From: Cryptomeria japonica
Lineage: Eukaryota; Streptophyta; Pinopsida; Cupressales; Cupressaceae
Length of the DNA: 64,000 nt
Assembly (NCBI RefSeq): GCF_030272615.1
Contig: NC_081406.1
Span: forward strand, 188,402,391 to 188,466,390
Direction: 5' to 3'
Shown here: piece after piece, positions 1 to 11,939 of the stretch
Layout of the letters: every line of letters begins with the position of its first letter
Numbering within the stretch: position 1 is the stretch's first letter
The notes under the pieces: generated by a model
What the model saw: the letters and a program-made list of their open reading frames with translations, nothing else
What the model was told of the DNA's origin: nothing
Databases searched by the model: none
Translations under genes and position numbers: made by a program

Positions 1-539
1 ATCATATCATATTTTAGATTATCATTTAGCTTAATTTCATATCAATTCCATAACATTCTCATATCTCATCTTCATTTTATCTTAATTACATCGCTTAATC
101 TTTCAATTTGGAAATACACCTCCATCTTGTATATCATCTATCATAGTTCTTCATCCATATCATATCAATAATTTTTCATCTAATCACTAGGACCTTAGTT
201 GCATCCATTTTGATCCTAGATCATTCTTCAATCTCGTTCTTTAGGTTGTCATCTAAAAGATCAAGTGCTCTTCCAAGTTGAGACCCACCTTGAATCTTGA
301 AGATCCTTGGAGATAGAGGACCATGAGATGGTTTTGAGAAATTTGATTTTATGGACATGTTTTCTTCATTCAGATTTCTTGATATAATGTTTCATGGGTG
401 CATTTGATATTTGCTTGTTATCTTGCAGGCACCCAAAAAATTAGGTGCACATTTTTGCTACCCACCGCAGGGCTAGACCCCTAATTTGATCAAAATTTTA
501 ACTTTTTTGCACTGGTTCGACTAAGAAAATTTCCAAAAT
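1..539. other. AT-rich noncoding sequence, left edge of window
   Basis: No gene is visible. The stretch is rich in short CATATCAT/TCATTT motifs like those after the pol region near 36.5-37.1 kb. It probably belongs to the untranslated or LTR part of gypsy element E, which starts left of the window. I could not find an LTR terminus here. Confidence 0.4.
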
Positions 540-815
540 CTTTTAGCGCATATGTGCTACGCTGCAGCATATTTGTTCTATGTTCTAGTGCCTTTAATAT
601 CTATTACAGGGCATGCAATAATTATTCTATTGCATTTGAAGTACGATGCAACGGGTATACTTTGTGTTTTAGCACATTTACATATCATGTCTTTTTCCTA
701 TTCTGGACAGTTTAGCGCATTTGCAGAGTTTTCTAGGCATTTGCAGTATGCTTTAGCTCATACGCTTTCTATTTTAGTGCATTTGCACTCTGTTTTAGTG
801 CATTTGTCATAGAGG
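540..815. repeat. Degenerate tandem repeat, unit about 20 bp (TTTTAGYGCATTTG core)
   Basis: The core TTTAG(C/T)(G/A)CATTTG recurs at least six times with variable spacing (examples near 541, 668, 710, 775 and 795). An 86-codon open frame runs through it, but its protein is just the repeat translated (recurring AHL/VHL), so I do not call it a gene. Confidence 0.6.
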
Positions 816-2530
816 CAAAAACTTTGTAATCTCGTTTGGCCAATTAGGCTTGTGTATCCCACCAAGTGTTTGAGATTTTCACTAACTTCTTTTTCGCAAG
901 TTTCTAACAAATTCTTGCAAGTTGGAGGATTTAGAATAGGATTTTTTATTTCTTTTTATCTTTTTCAAAGTTAGTTAAAAAAGAATTCATATTTCCTTTT
1001 TTGGTAAAAAGAACCTCACAATTTCATTTTGGTGCTCTAAAATGAATCAAACTAGTCTTTTGGGCTTAAAAAGAACATCACTTGCAAAGGTAAAAAGAAT
1101 CATAAAGTAAACTTCGCTTTCTTGCAAGTTAGGAACAAAAACACTTCAAATTTGGGCTTAAAAAGAACAACAAATCTTTCATTTTCTTGCAAAGGTAAAA
1201 TTCACAATCAATCTTTATTTCCAAGTTAAAAAGAACAATCAACTTGTCCCTTTTGCATAATCGATTTACTTTATATCAACGTGCTTTCATTTTGTTGACC
1301 AGGATTTCACTTTCCTAGTTAGAAAACAATTACTATGTGGGACTAAAATAAACATCATGTTTGATTGGAGCAACATCTCCAATTAGGATTTATATAATCA
1401 TGCTTTGAAAGGGTAAGAAGAACATTGTATGCTTTTTCTTGAGTGGTAGGTATATGCTCTCCTCTTAATTGGGTGACCAAAAAGCCAAACCTGTTCTTTT
1501 CATGCTTTATTTACTTTCAAGTATTTAAGACCTTTAGAGGGCCTACCTTCCTGAAGCCTTGAGGGGGCTAGTGAGAAGGGTATGACCCAAGTGGGCAATG
1601 GTTAAAGACAAATTTACCAACCCACTATAATAAAATGTGGAGGTTGGTGAAAATCCCCTCCAAAGGAAGTGTGTATTTGATAGCCTTCCCCTAGTATCCT
1701 TGTGATGTGAAAAGCCTTTGTTCTAAAGGTTGGGAAGTCTCTTAATTGAGTTTATCATTTGTTGCACCGAATGAAACCTTTACTACGAACCATAGAATTA
1801 GAAACTTTGAGCCGAGTCAGTTTCCATACATTGGAAATATCATAGTGTAAGGGTGGGGAATAATCTTCCCCCAAGATCACTCACCATACATATCCCAAGA
1901 TAACTACTCAATTGAGGAAAAATCCTCTTTGGGTTAATTTCTGAAAAAATACAAAAAAATGGGCTCCCTCTAGGGGGTGACACGACTATTTGAGCTGAAG
2001 GAGTATCGAGTTGTGGGTAATGATATTGTCAATGACCCTTGAAAAAAGAGTCTACTTGGTGTGTCTCATTTGTATCCAAACCAGTGAAAACATTGGAGAT
2101 TTGAACACATCCTCAAAAGAAAATACACTAAATGTTTAGCATTAGGATGACCATTGTCTTCATGTGTTCTATGTATTCTTGTCACAAATGTTAAAACATC
2201 TTGCAAAAATATCAATCAATCAACTCAAAAATCAATTCATACAAAGAGGAATCATAAGTGGAAGATATTTCAAATCTAATAAAGCATCTTTTGAGGTGGT
2301 TATCAAATTTTCAATTATCTTTAGGAAATACTTTCATCCAACAAGATGAGAGGAGTATCAAATCAAGTGATCAAAAGTTATCATCCAAACTATCTCAACA
2401 ACAATACCTAGCTAGGTATTCAAGTTTGTCAAATTTGGTTTCCATATCAGGAAACTTGATCCATATCATTTGACATACTTTGTCATAGAGGCCTATCGAA
2501 CAAGGCCTCTATTTGGACTAGTAAGCTTGA
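816..2530. other. Noncoding leader or LTR of gypsy element E
   Basis: There is no supported coding region. From about 900 to 1440, phrases such as TTAAAAAGAACA and CTTGCAA(G/A)G recur irregularly and look like decayed tandem repeats. From 1480 to 2470 the sequence is unique and low in complexity. It lies upstream of a TATA-like box and of the gag start of E, so it fits an LTR or untranslated leader. I could not fix LTR boundaries because the matching 3' LTR is not in the window. Confidence 0.35.
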
Positions 2531-2531
2531 G

Positions 2532-2540
2532 TATAAATAA
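2532..2540 (+). promoter_or_regulatory. TATA-like box upstream of gypsy E gag
   Basis: TATAAATAA lies about 410 bp before the probable gag start. A well-formed TATA box here suggests the LTR promoter of element E. This is inference; no LTR pair could be aligned. Confidence 0.35.
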
Positions 2541-2950
2541 AAAGTATCCATATCAACCAACATCAACATTTTGAGAAGAAGAAGTCTTCATCAAAAGACT
2601 AAGTTGAAAAAGATACAACCTAGTCCTAGGGAGCTTAACAAGAGGAGAAAGTTTCTCTAGATTATCCATCAACTCTATGTATCACATTGTATCTTCTTAT
2701 GTCACATGCAATTATATCTTCAAGCAAAAACCAACGAGTTTGACGAAGAGCCTTTAAGAAGTAGGTCTTCTACTCATAAGTCAGCATTCAGCCAACGTCT
2801 CAACAAAGGGGGAAAAATCAATCCTGCTTTCTCTCCAAAAATTTGCATCACTTACAATGAAGCTCAACCCAAACCACCAACTCTACCAAGAGAGAAATAA
2901 ATATCAACCTTGCTAAGAGAAGACGAACTCACTTATTTAGAAGTATAATA

Positions 2951-4928
2951 ATGCCTGTTGTCACTCGATCTCAAAAAAAAAGACCCACAACAAGAATCAA
3001 GCATGAGTTGTAGGGAGTCTAATCCTTTCTATGAATACACAAATATGGGGGAAGAAGAGATCACCTAGGATCTCATCCAACAATGTCAACAAAGTGCCAC
3101 CTTCCAAAAACTCATGGAAAGGCTTATAGAATCAGACAAACAAAAATACCTCCTCAAGCTAAATAGTAAAGGAGTCAAGATTCTCTAGGATTTTGACATG
3201 GAGAATTCAAGGAATACCAATGAAAGAATCCCAAGAACAAGAGAAAGGACCTACACATTCAGTACTCAGAATCAAGAGCACCGTGGAGGAGATGACACCC
3301 ATGACCGAGATGATACCTATAATTACGACAACATTAGTGAACAAGGGGATGCCCATCATCAAAGGTTCAATGAAGAAAATGTTCCCTTAGCCAACATCAC
3401 ACAACAACTTCAAGAACTCCAATGACAAATGCAAGATATGCAACAAGGGTCCACAACAAGGTACTCTTTGGAGGACATTTTTCCTTATCCTTTTGATAGA
3501 AGATTAAAAATGGTGCCCTTAACACAAAACTCTAATATACCCAAGTATGACAAATACAATGGTAAGAGTGATCCCCAGGATCACATTAGGGAATTTTGCA
3601 CTATGAGCTTAGAGTTTGCCCATAATGACACTTACATGATGAGGCTATTCCCAAGAAGTTTGGGAGGACAAACAATGGAGTGGATTTCAAAACTCACACC
3701 TCCTATCAGGTCATTTGATGAGTTAGTGAACAAATTCATTTCACAATACTCCTATAATATCCAACATGAGGTCACCATGCTTGTCATATGCAATAAAAAA
3801 CAAAAGAAAAATGAAACTTTCATGGTGTTCTTATAAACATGGAGGTGCATGGTCTCAAGGTACCCACGTGATGTGCTTGAAAAGGAGAAAAAGGAAATTT
3901 TCATAGACAATAAGAATGACAAAATGAGTTATCAACTCAAAATACAATGTCTACCTACTTTCCAAAAGTTAATTGAGAATGACATTCAAGTGGAAAAAGC
4001 CTCAATCAAGAAGGGAACCTTTAAATTCTCTAAGGAAGGTGCTAGTTCATTGAACAACAACACCTATAACAATCAATACAATAACAACTCGGATAAATCT
4101 AAATTTTGGACTAGGAACAAGAATGTTGTTAATGATGGTGTGGTGGATGCCAACAATGTAAAATCCAAGCAACCAATGCTAAATTTATCAGGTGGGACAC
4201 CACCCAATGACAATCAAAGAAATACCAATCAAGGCACTAACAACTATCATTGCACTGCCTATCAAGGAAACAACACCTATCGAGGAAACAACAATAATCA
4301 AAGGAGTAACACCAGCACTCCACCTCCCCAATATCGAAGAATGTTTACACCATTGGGACAAACCCTAGAATCTGCATTTTGAGAACTCTTGGCAAACAAA
4401 CTTATCACATTACCAAACATAGGTAATTTTGAACCCCAAGTCAAACCACCATGGTGGAATGACTCACACTATTGCAACTATCATCAAAACAAGGGGCATC
4501 GCACAAATGATTTCCTAAGATTGAAAAACCTAGTTCAAGACATGATAGACAAGGGTGATATAATGGTTGATGGTCATTATACCAATGGTGACCACAAGGC
4601 ATTCAAAGATCCCCTTCCTAATGATGACAAGGGAGGAGCAACAACATCCAACAACAACAAAGGAGCCCACATAAACCATATCTATGACAACGTTATTAAT
4701 CACATATCAACATATGTCAACCAAGTGAATGTCATAAAAATCAAGGATAAACAAGAACACGTGCTGGTGAATGTGACAACAAGGGGAAAAAAATATGTCT
4801 TAAGGGGGAGCACATCTAAAGCAACAACTCTTCCTAAGACTCAATACAGCTTGGTAGACCAATTACAAAAGATACCTGCCCAAAAATCTCACCAACACAT
4901 AAGGACATTTTGGAGCAATCTCTTATAG
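2951..4928 (+). pseudogene. gag: Ty3/gypsy element E gag (degraded)
   Basis: This is the capsid/nucleocapsid polyprotein of an LTR retrotransposon. I chose ATG 2951 because it opens with MPVVTRSQKKRP, a basic start usual for plant gypsy gag. The frame shifts at an A9 run (2973-2981) and continues from 3003. The capsid core lies at 3490-3836, with KYNGKSDPQDHIREF and WISKLTPPIRSFDELVNKF. A Q/N-rich linker follows (4040-4330). Near 4465-4510 is CNYHQNKGHRTNDF, the CxYHxxxGHxT signature of this gag type, with the final Cys replaced. In-frame stops occur at 3124, 3423, 3834 and 4380 approximately, and the frame changes again near 4905. It is followed directly by the protease region. Confidence 0.8.
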
Positions 4929-5460
4929 ATACTATAGTTCCAAACAACCTGGACATCAATCGCTTCCAAGCCATGGTGGCACATATGACGGTGCCTCATA
5001 ACCTATCTTTTTTAGAGCATAATGATGTCTCTTTGATTCATCCACACAACACTCGACTCCATATCGAAGTTCTCATCTACAAACATCGGGTAAAACGTGT
5101 GCTAATAGATTGAGGAGCTGGCCTAAATATATGTACCTCAAAACTTATCTGTGCATTGGGCTTCTCAAAGAAAGTTATTGATCCCAAAAATAAAATCACT
5201 ATCAAGCCATATGATGATGAAGAGAGGTCATCAGAAGGAATAGTGGTGCTACCCATTCAAGTAGGACCTGTGTAGAAGGACACAATTTGCCAAGTCTTAG
5301 ACATAGACTTGACATATAACATACTCTTGGGTCATCCTTGGATCCATGAAATGAAAGCGGTACCCTCTACATATCATCAATGTCTCAAGTTCCCTTACAA
5401 TGGACAAGAAATCTCAATATCAGTGGATACGAACCCCTTTCAGTATTGCAACACTATGAG
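4929..5460 (+). pseudogene. Gypsy E aspartic protease
   Basis: This is a retropepsin-like domain that would cleave the Gag-Pol polyprotein. The active-site region reads VLID, a TGA stop, then GAGLN (5101-5130), where family members have an uninterrupted LID-G-GAGLN-type motif. The flap and hydrophobic C-terminal parts follow, with [19 protein letters not shown] at about 5315-5370 and a [11 protein letters not shown] stretch near 5390. There is another stop near 5275. The catalytic Asp codon survives but the frame is broken, so it is not functional. Confidence 0.75.
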
Positions 5461-7100
5461 GGAAGCTCAAAATGTTCTAGTACCACATAACAAGGAGGCC
5501 CAAGCTTCCTCATCATCCAATAATCAGGGAAAACTCAATTCTTTGTCCATAGACTTTGAAAAGAAGATTAAGATTAAAGACCAAGGCATGGGGGAGTACT
5601 CTTTTGAACCCCTATGTCTATCAAATTTTCCAACTTTGCTAAGGTCTCATAGACAACCTTCAACATCAAGGCACAAAGAAACACAACCCATCAAAAATTT
5701 TGATGGCAAATTTATCAAAGTAGGTACACTCACAGAAGAATCAGAGGATAATGATATCCTTAATTGGCTATACAAAGGTGAGGAAGAAACAAGAGCAGGT
5801 GCTCTAGAGGTTGTCATCCCCACACATCAATATGGTAATGGATTCAGAATCATGCAAAAAATGGGATACAAAGGAAAAGGACGTATTAGCAAGCATCAAG
5901 AAGGAATCACATAACCAATTCAATCCCATTCACAACTTACCAAAGATAAATCTGGACTTGGGTATGGCCATCATATTCAACCTATTGAAAAACGAGATCA
6001 TCCTAATCCTTGATGGAGAAGAAATGTAACACATAACAAGGAATCATGGCAAGAAGTAATACACCAATCAATAGAAAAGTTAAAGAAAGAACAAGAGGAA
6101 CTCGATACTCAAAGAGAGGAGACTTCTTATAAATAGGTTAATCACGTGCAAGAAATAATAGTACCTGATCCACCACAAGAAGAACTTGCCATTCAAAGGG
6201 AAGAGAATATTTATGAACAAATCCAAAGAGTACAAGCAAGCACATAACCTGAATAACCACAAGCAGCAAAACTTGTATTGATTATCAATGAGCTTTTCTT
6301 GCCGTACAATATTCCTGTCATATACAGTGGTGTAGCCTTAGACAATGATTCTGAAACATAATCAAATAAATATGAATGGGATACTTGCTCTGATGTCACT
6401 AAAGAAATTGAGGTAGATACAATCCACACATATACACCCATACCATCTGAGGGACAAGGTTCGAGGTCTAGATCATTTGAATTTGGACCAATACATATCT
6501 ATGAGGCTAGTGAGAGCGAGCAATGTCAATATGAAATAGGCAACATCAAAGAGAGTACCATCAAAGACCTTGATACCATCATAGATTTTGATACATCCAA
6601 TGACAACTATGACAACATCTCCATCATGACTCTTACAGTGGTAGACCTTGACCCACCAAACAATTCCCTACCTCTCATACATCCTGAACTTATAGACTGG
6701 GAACAACCTAAACACATTGAAATACCAACCTTTCAAAATGATGATGCTATTTTCCAATACCTTTGTTCAGTTAATCCGGAAACATGCTCCACTAGTGAAT
6801 CTCATAATGAAGCTCTCAATCAGGGGAGTGCCAAGTCTCTTAGTCACAAAATGAATAAAATCAAAAATTGATCTAATAGTGAAAACCATTTAATGATAGT
6901 ATTAGATCATAAAAAGGTAAAAACAAATGATGTATCTAATGGTGAAAACCTCTTTGAGGTGACTAAGGATGAGAGACTTGACACTCTTCCTGAACATTAT
7001 TAGGAAAGATCACCAATTTTGATTGAGCCAACTCAATCAATCAATATCAACACTGAAGTAGCAACAAGAACCATACATCTAGCAGAATCACTAACATAAC
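5461..7100 (+). pseudogene. Gypsy E protease-RT spacer with G-patch motif
   Basis: This long linker between protease and RT has many acidic and polar residues. At 5835-5914 the translation reads [20 protein letters not shown], a Gly-rich G-patch-type motif (RNA-binding, known from some retroviral and retrotransposon polyproteins). A second element, KSGLGYGHHIQPIEK, follows near 5950. An open stretch at 6626-6871 (81 codons, TVVDLDPPNNSLPLI...) belongs to the same linker. Stops are scattered throughout (about 6028, 6134, 6247, 6869 and 7002). Confidence 0.6.
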
Positions 7101-7980
7101 AAGAAAGATCTCACTTCATCAAATTCTTCAAGGAAAAACAAATAAACTTTGCTTGGTCTTATGCAGATATGCCAGGAGTTGATCTGGATTTCATTATGCA
7201 TCACTTATCAATCAATCTAGGAGCTAAGCCCGTTAAAAAAAAACTCAGAAAGATGAATCCACATGTGGCATTGCTAGTCAAAGCTGAACTAAAGAAACTA
7301 CTAGATGTCAGTTTTATTTGACCTATAGACTATGCATAATGGATTTCCAACATTGTACCGGTCTCCAAGTTAGACAAAAGCGTCTGAATCTGCACCGATT
7401 TTAGGGACCTCAACAAGGCTTGTCTGAAAGATGACTTTCCTCTACCAAGCATTGATATAATTGTAGATCTCATGATAGGGCACACAATGCTATCACTCAT
7501 GGATGGTTTCTCAAGTTACAACCAAATAAAGATAGCTCTAGAGGATCAGGATAAAACAACATTCACATGTCCATGGGGTACATACTGCTAGAATGTCATG
7601 CCTTCTGGTTTGAAAAATATTGGTGCAACCTATCAAAGAGAAATGACAACAATCTTCCATGACATGATGCATACTTTTATGGAGGATTATGTAGATGAAT
7701 TGATAGACAAATCATTCACAAGAGAGGGACACCTCGACATTCTTGATAAAATCTTTCAAAGACTAGAAAAATTCAATGTTAGATTAAACCCTAAAAATGG
7801 TGTTTTCGGGGTCACATCCAGAAAACTCTTGGGCTACATTGTATCAGAAAAAGGCATTGAGGTAGATCCCACAAAATTTTAGTCTATCATGGAAATGCCA
7901 CCCCTAAGGAACATTAGTCAGCTACGATCTCTTCAAGGCAGGCTACAATCTATCAGAAGGTTCATTATTCAACTAGTAGA
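7101..7980 (+). pseudogene. Gypsy E reverse transcriptase
   Basis: This is an RNA-dependent DNA polymerase domain. The usual order is visible: FAWSYADMPGVD (7140), the H-L-I-P-type entry (MHHLSINLGAKPVKKKLRKM), FRDLNKACLKDDFPLPSID (7400), a SLMDGFSSYNQI palm motif with its Asp (7495), FTCPWGTYC and MPSGLKNIGATYQR (7600). The catalytic box is YVDE (7688-7699) where active elements have YVDD. RLNPKNGVFGV and KLLGYIVSEKGIEVDP follow. Stops appear near 7321, 7338, 7387, 7591 and 7882. It is clearly Ty3/gypsy-type and inactive. Confidence 0.88.
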
Positions 7981-8420
7981 CAAATGTCTCCCATTCAACA
8001 ATCTACTTCTTAAAAAATGTACCTTTTAGATGGGAGGACAAGTGTACAGAATTATTCCATCAAATAAAGTAATATCTCATGAATCCACCTATTTTAGTGC
8101 CACAAATAGCAGGCAAGCCACTCATTCTCTATATATCAACAACAAAAGTGTCATTGGGGGCATTACTAGCACAAGAAGACTTAATAGGAAATGAAAGAGC
8201 CATTTATTACATTAGCAGTACGCTAAATGGCTATGAACTCAATTACACCTTCATCAAAAAAGCTTGTTTAGTTCTGGTGTTCACTTCCCAAAAGTTTCTC
8301 TAATACTATTAAGCTAGTGGCAAAGATTGACCCATTAAAATACTTACTCAGCAAAGCCGCTCTCACAAGGAGGTTATAAAAATGGGTCATGATCCTAAAG
8401 CGAGTTTGACATTCAGTACA
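7981..8420 (+). pseudogene. Gypsy E first RNase H domain
   Basis: The tether and RNase H domain normally degrades the RNA strand of the cDNA hybrid. The translation at 8079-8303 includes KPLILYISTTKVSLGALLAQ and RAIYYISSTLNGYELNYTFIKKACLVLVF, which match the gypsy RNase H pattern. The first catalytic Asp position reads Ser/Thr (YISTT). A stop at 8301-8303 and further stops follow. It lies between RT and a second RNase H. Confidence 0.7.
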
Positions 8421-8500
8421 CAGAATGGAGGGCTATCAAAGGAGAAGCAATAGCAGATCAACTGGTAGAAGCACCACTACCAGACAAACATCCACTACAT

Positions 8501-8960
8501 GTGGAATTTCAAGATACATATGTGCTCACTGTTACACCAAAGAAATGGATCTTATACTTTGATCGGTCCTATACACAACATGGATCAAGTGCCAACATCT
8601 TGTTTGTCACTCTAGAAGGACACACAATTTCAAGATCCTACAAGTTGATTTTCCCATGCACCAATAATATTGCTGAGTACAAAGCTCTAGTGATAGGTAT
8701 CAAAGTAAACGTAGAGTGGAAAATCACAGAATTGAAAGTCTATGGGGACTCTCAATTAGTTCAATCAGATGAATGATGACTATCAGACAAAGGATGATAA
8801 GTAGATGCCCTACAATTGCATGGTGGATGATTTTAAGAAATACTTTGTACACATCACATTTGAGTAGATTCCAAGGCTAGACAATAGAGTTGCTGATGCA
8901 ATGGCCACCATTTCCTTACTCCTGCAAATTCCAGATAGACAGAATCATTAGGAATTCCTG
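8501..8960 (+). pseudogene. Gypsy E second (archaeal-type) RNase H
   Basis: This second RNase H-fold domain has WILYFDRSYTQHGSSAN near 8548, CTNNIAEYKALVIGIKV near 8658 and LKVYGDSQLVQ near 8732. These correspond to the three acidic positions (FD, AEY, GDS). Two tandem RNase H domains are a known trait of the Tat lineage of plant Ty3/gypsy elements, so E is assigned there by inference. The frame ends at a TGA at 8774 and only relics of the connection to integrase are seen. Confidence 0.72.
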
Positions 8961-9297
8961 GTGGAGAAATTTTTTTCCCCTGCCTACGACAGTTTGGAAT
9001 CCCAAGTAATCTGTACCCTAGATGGTTCAGATTCCCCCCTATATGGAAAGATCTACACCTACCTAAAAGACAGTATCCTTCCACCAGACTTATCTCTTAA
9101 CCAAAAATGCAACTTCATTCGCCAAGCAACTCGCTATACCCTAACCGCTGATACACTTTACCATCGAGTTCTTGATGGTACTCTTCTTTGGTGCCTCGAT
9201 CATAACAAAAATGACTCCACCCTACATGAGCTCGACGAAGGTATTTGTGGCACACATTCAAGTGGTCCTACTCTTGTAAAGAAACTTCTAAGGATGG
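8961..9297 (+). pseudogene. Gypsy E integrase N-terminal part (piece 1 of 3)
   Basis: This is the start of the integrase. A His-containing half of the zinc-binding HHCC domain is visible as LHELDEGICGTHSSG (about 9220-9264), ending LVKKLLRM. At 9297 the coding sequence is cut by element F. The target duplication GATGG (9293-9297 and 15436-15440) brackets F, and joining across it continues in frame as GYYWPAM. Confidence 0.82.
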
Positions 9298-10468
9298 TGT
9301 TGGGATCCAAGAACAATAAGAGGGGGGCTGAATCAATGTTCTATTGGAATGGAGAAATTTAACCTTGTTAACACAACAACTTAGCAACGGTAAATATAAA
9401 AGCATATAACAATAAGAAACAATGCAACCACAAAGATAAACACCATAAAACCACATATTTATATGTGGGAAACCTCAAAGAGGAAAAAAACACAGTGGGA
9501 CTAGAGGCCCACAATATCTGTCCATTGACCAGATGAATAAATATTACAATAAGGGGCCTACACATGCAAGAAGGCCAACAACCTAGAGCACATTGCTCAT
9601 CACAAAAGGAGCCTCACTGACTATGAAAGAAATCCAGACTATGATCTAGAAAGATGAGTGAACTGCAAGAATAACATCTCCTATGTCTGAGTATAGTTTC
9701 GGTTCAGCTCAATTCCAGAGGTCTTAAACCTCTTACACAAACCCAATTCGATCACCTCTGATTGACCAAAACCTCTGCATATGATTACAACTTTATTCGC
9801 ACATACATAATCCATACCACAATCTACAAAGAGATCTTACATCATATTTATACCAACTCTGGACCTAAACAATTAGGTCGGCCACCTAAAAGATAATACA
9901 ATAGATCTGTTACATAATCCCACAAACAAGTGATAAACCAAGTCAGCCTAATACCAAAACAACATAAACCAAATAATAAATCCATCCAATGACGCATCGG
10001 GAGCATCAACCAACATGTTACATAAACCGGTCCATAACCTAATAGAATAATACCAGACCCAAAATAGGTCCCCATAAGCCAAATGAAACACCTCAAACAA
10101 CTGGAACATGAACATGATAACCATCAGCATCTTGATAACCTTCTAGAATCTGCACCAACACCACTTATCAGATTCATAAAAAAAATATTCAACAAAGCAC
10201 TATTGATAAAACCCTTACTGGTAACCAAAAGGATTACTAGAACATATGATAGCATCCAGATCATCAAATCCTGAACCAGCTAAATGTGATACACATCAGG
10301 AACACATGAATAACCAATTCAAACCAACACAAATAACCATACCAAAACTGGAGACAAATCTCTAGATCAACATCAAATACCAACCACTCTACCAAAAGTC
10401 GGTAGGCAACAAAATAGCTAGTGTTGACATCAATGCAACACATAATAAATTCCTCCAAATTGCTAACA
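9298..10468 (-). repeat. 3' LTR of copia F
   Basis: This 1,171-bp LTR starts TGTTGGGATC and ends TTGCTAACA on the plus strand, and pairs with 14244-15435. A minus-strand TATA-like TATAAATATG lies near 9846-9855. Open frames on either strand here are not genes. Confidence 0.88.
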
Positions 10469-10481
10469 ATCTCCCCCTTTG
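10469..10481 (-). other. Polypurine tract of copia F
   Basis: On the minus strand this reads CCAAAGGGGGAGAT next to the 3' LTR, the expected position and composition of a plus-strand primer. Confidence 0.75.
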
Positions 10482-11939
10482 GCATTGATGGAAACACTAG
10501 ATGTGAAAAACATCCAAGTGCCAAGAAATGTCAAACAAGTCTCCCCCAATGGAAGACATCCAAGAATATCCCCAAAATGATATAACAATGAAGTTCTGAA
10601 ACAATTATCTCTGTACCAATTAACCATCCCTAGACCTGAACCAAACTCCCCCAGTGGGATACAAGCAATCTATAATTTTGTTCCTCCCCCTTGTGCCAAC
10701 AATCTCCCCCTTAGACTGATATCCCAATTAAGATTTGTTTTTCACATATATATCTCTCCCCCTTTGACATCAATGCTAGAAATCTAACATAAACATCAAA
10801 GAAAAATCATAATTCTCTAAACCACATAGCCGACTACTCCCCCTGAGTAGTAGTACCAACACATCAATCTAGAATAAATGATAGTTCTAATAATGCATGT
10901 CAAATTTATGCCAATCAACATCACTCAAGTCTCTACCAAAGGGGCAAAAACTCCCAATCTATCTCTGAAGTACTCAAATGATTTCTCAAACCAATCTGAC
11001 TACATTCGCTTCCACCTTCTCCTTCAAAAATTATGCTTGAAAGAAATGTGCTTTGACTTAGAATGAAATACCAGATTATTTGATATGTCAATAGCAGGAG
11101 AGTTATCACATTGAATAACTATTGGTTCATTACAATCTACCCTTATATCCTTCAACATTTGCTTCATCTATATAACTTGTATACAATTAGTAGCAGCAGT
11201 AACATACTCAGCTTCAATAGTACATGACTGTTCTTGCTGATCCATGAAAAAAGTTTCTTTCCAAGAAAGAAAACTTTACTGGATGAGCCTATTTGGTTAC
11301 CTATATCTCCATCTCAATCCGCATCTGAACATGCTCATAGTGTAAAGTCATCATAAAACAAAAACCATACCAGAAAATCCTTGAAAATATCTGAAAATCC
11401 TAGCTACCAAAGCAAGGATTCAACATAATCAATTCCTTCCTTTTAAGAATATCCATTGCAAACCAATCAAGCCTATTTCCAATAACATCCAATTCCATGT
11501 GTTGTCCTTTTCTAACTGATGCAATTCCTCTTCCATATCTCACATCCAACATTCATCCTTACATGCTTCATCCACTGATGCTAGTACAATTATAGAAATT
11601 AAGCATACCTCATTAGCTGCCAACCTTCTTCTTGTCCAATTATCTAATATTCTGAATGATTCAACCTTACATACCTAGGAGTCTTCTGACTTTCTGTTCC
11701 TCTGCTCTGATCTTCAGTTACTGTTGAATTTTCTGATACTACCGGGGTAACTAGTTCAATATTCTATTCTGGTACAAGTGCTACCGGTTCAGTTATAACA
11801 ATTTCCACTTCCGATTATCTCTCATAAGTTCTAATTTGACCTTTGTACTGCTTATCCACCTTGACATTAGCACTCTCCACAATTCTCTACAATCTCTTGT
11901 TATAACATCTATATGCTTGCTTCCATTTGAATAACCAAG
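10482..11939 (-). pseudogene. Copia F RT-start and RNase H remnant
   Basis: Reading the minus strand from 11939, the sequence continues the late-integrase phrase (YSNGS, then a CYNKRL and ESANVKVDK-like stretch). A Ser/Glu-rich linker and the opening of copia RT (MEEELHQLEKDNTW, near 11500) come next. Most of RT is absent. At about 11330-11040 copia RNase H phrases reappear (SDAD-DGDIG, EAEYVTAATNC, IQCDNSPAI, FHSKSKHI). Many stops and frameshifts are present. The last 500 bp before the polypurine tract (10482-11000) is noncoding. Confidence 0.65.

Noticed and set aside
552-812. 86-codon open frame
   Set aside because: It is a translation of the degenerate tandem repeat; no domain, and the surrounding region is noncoding.
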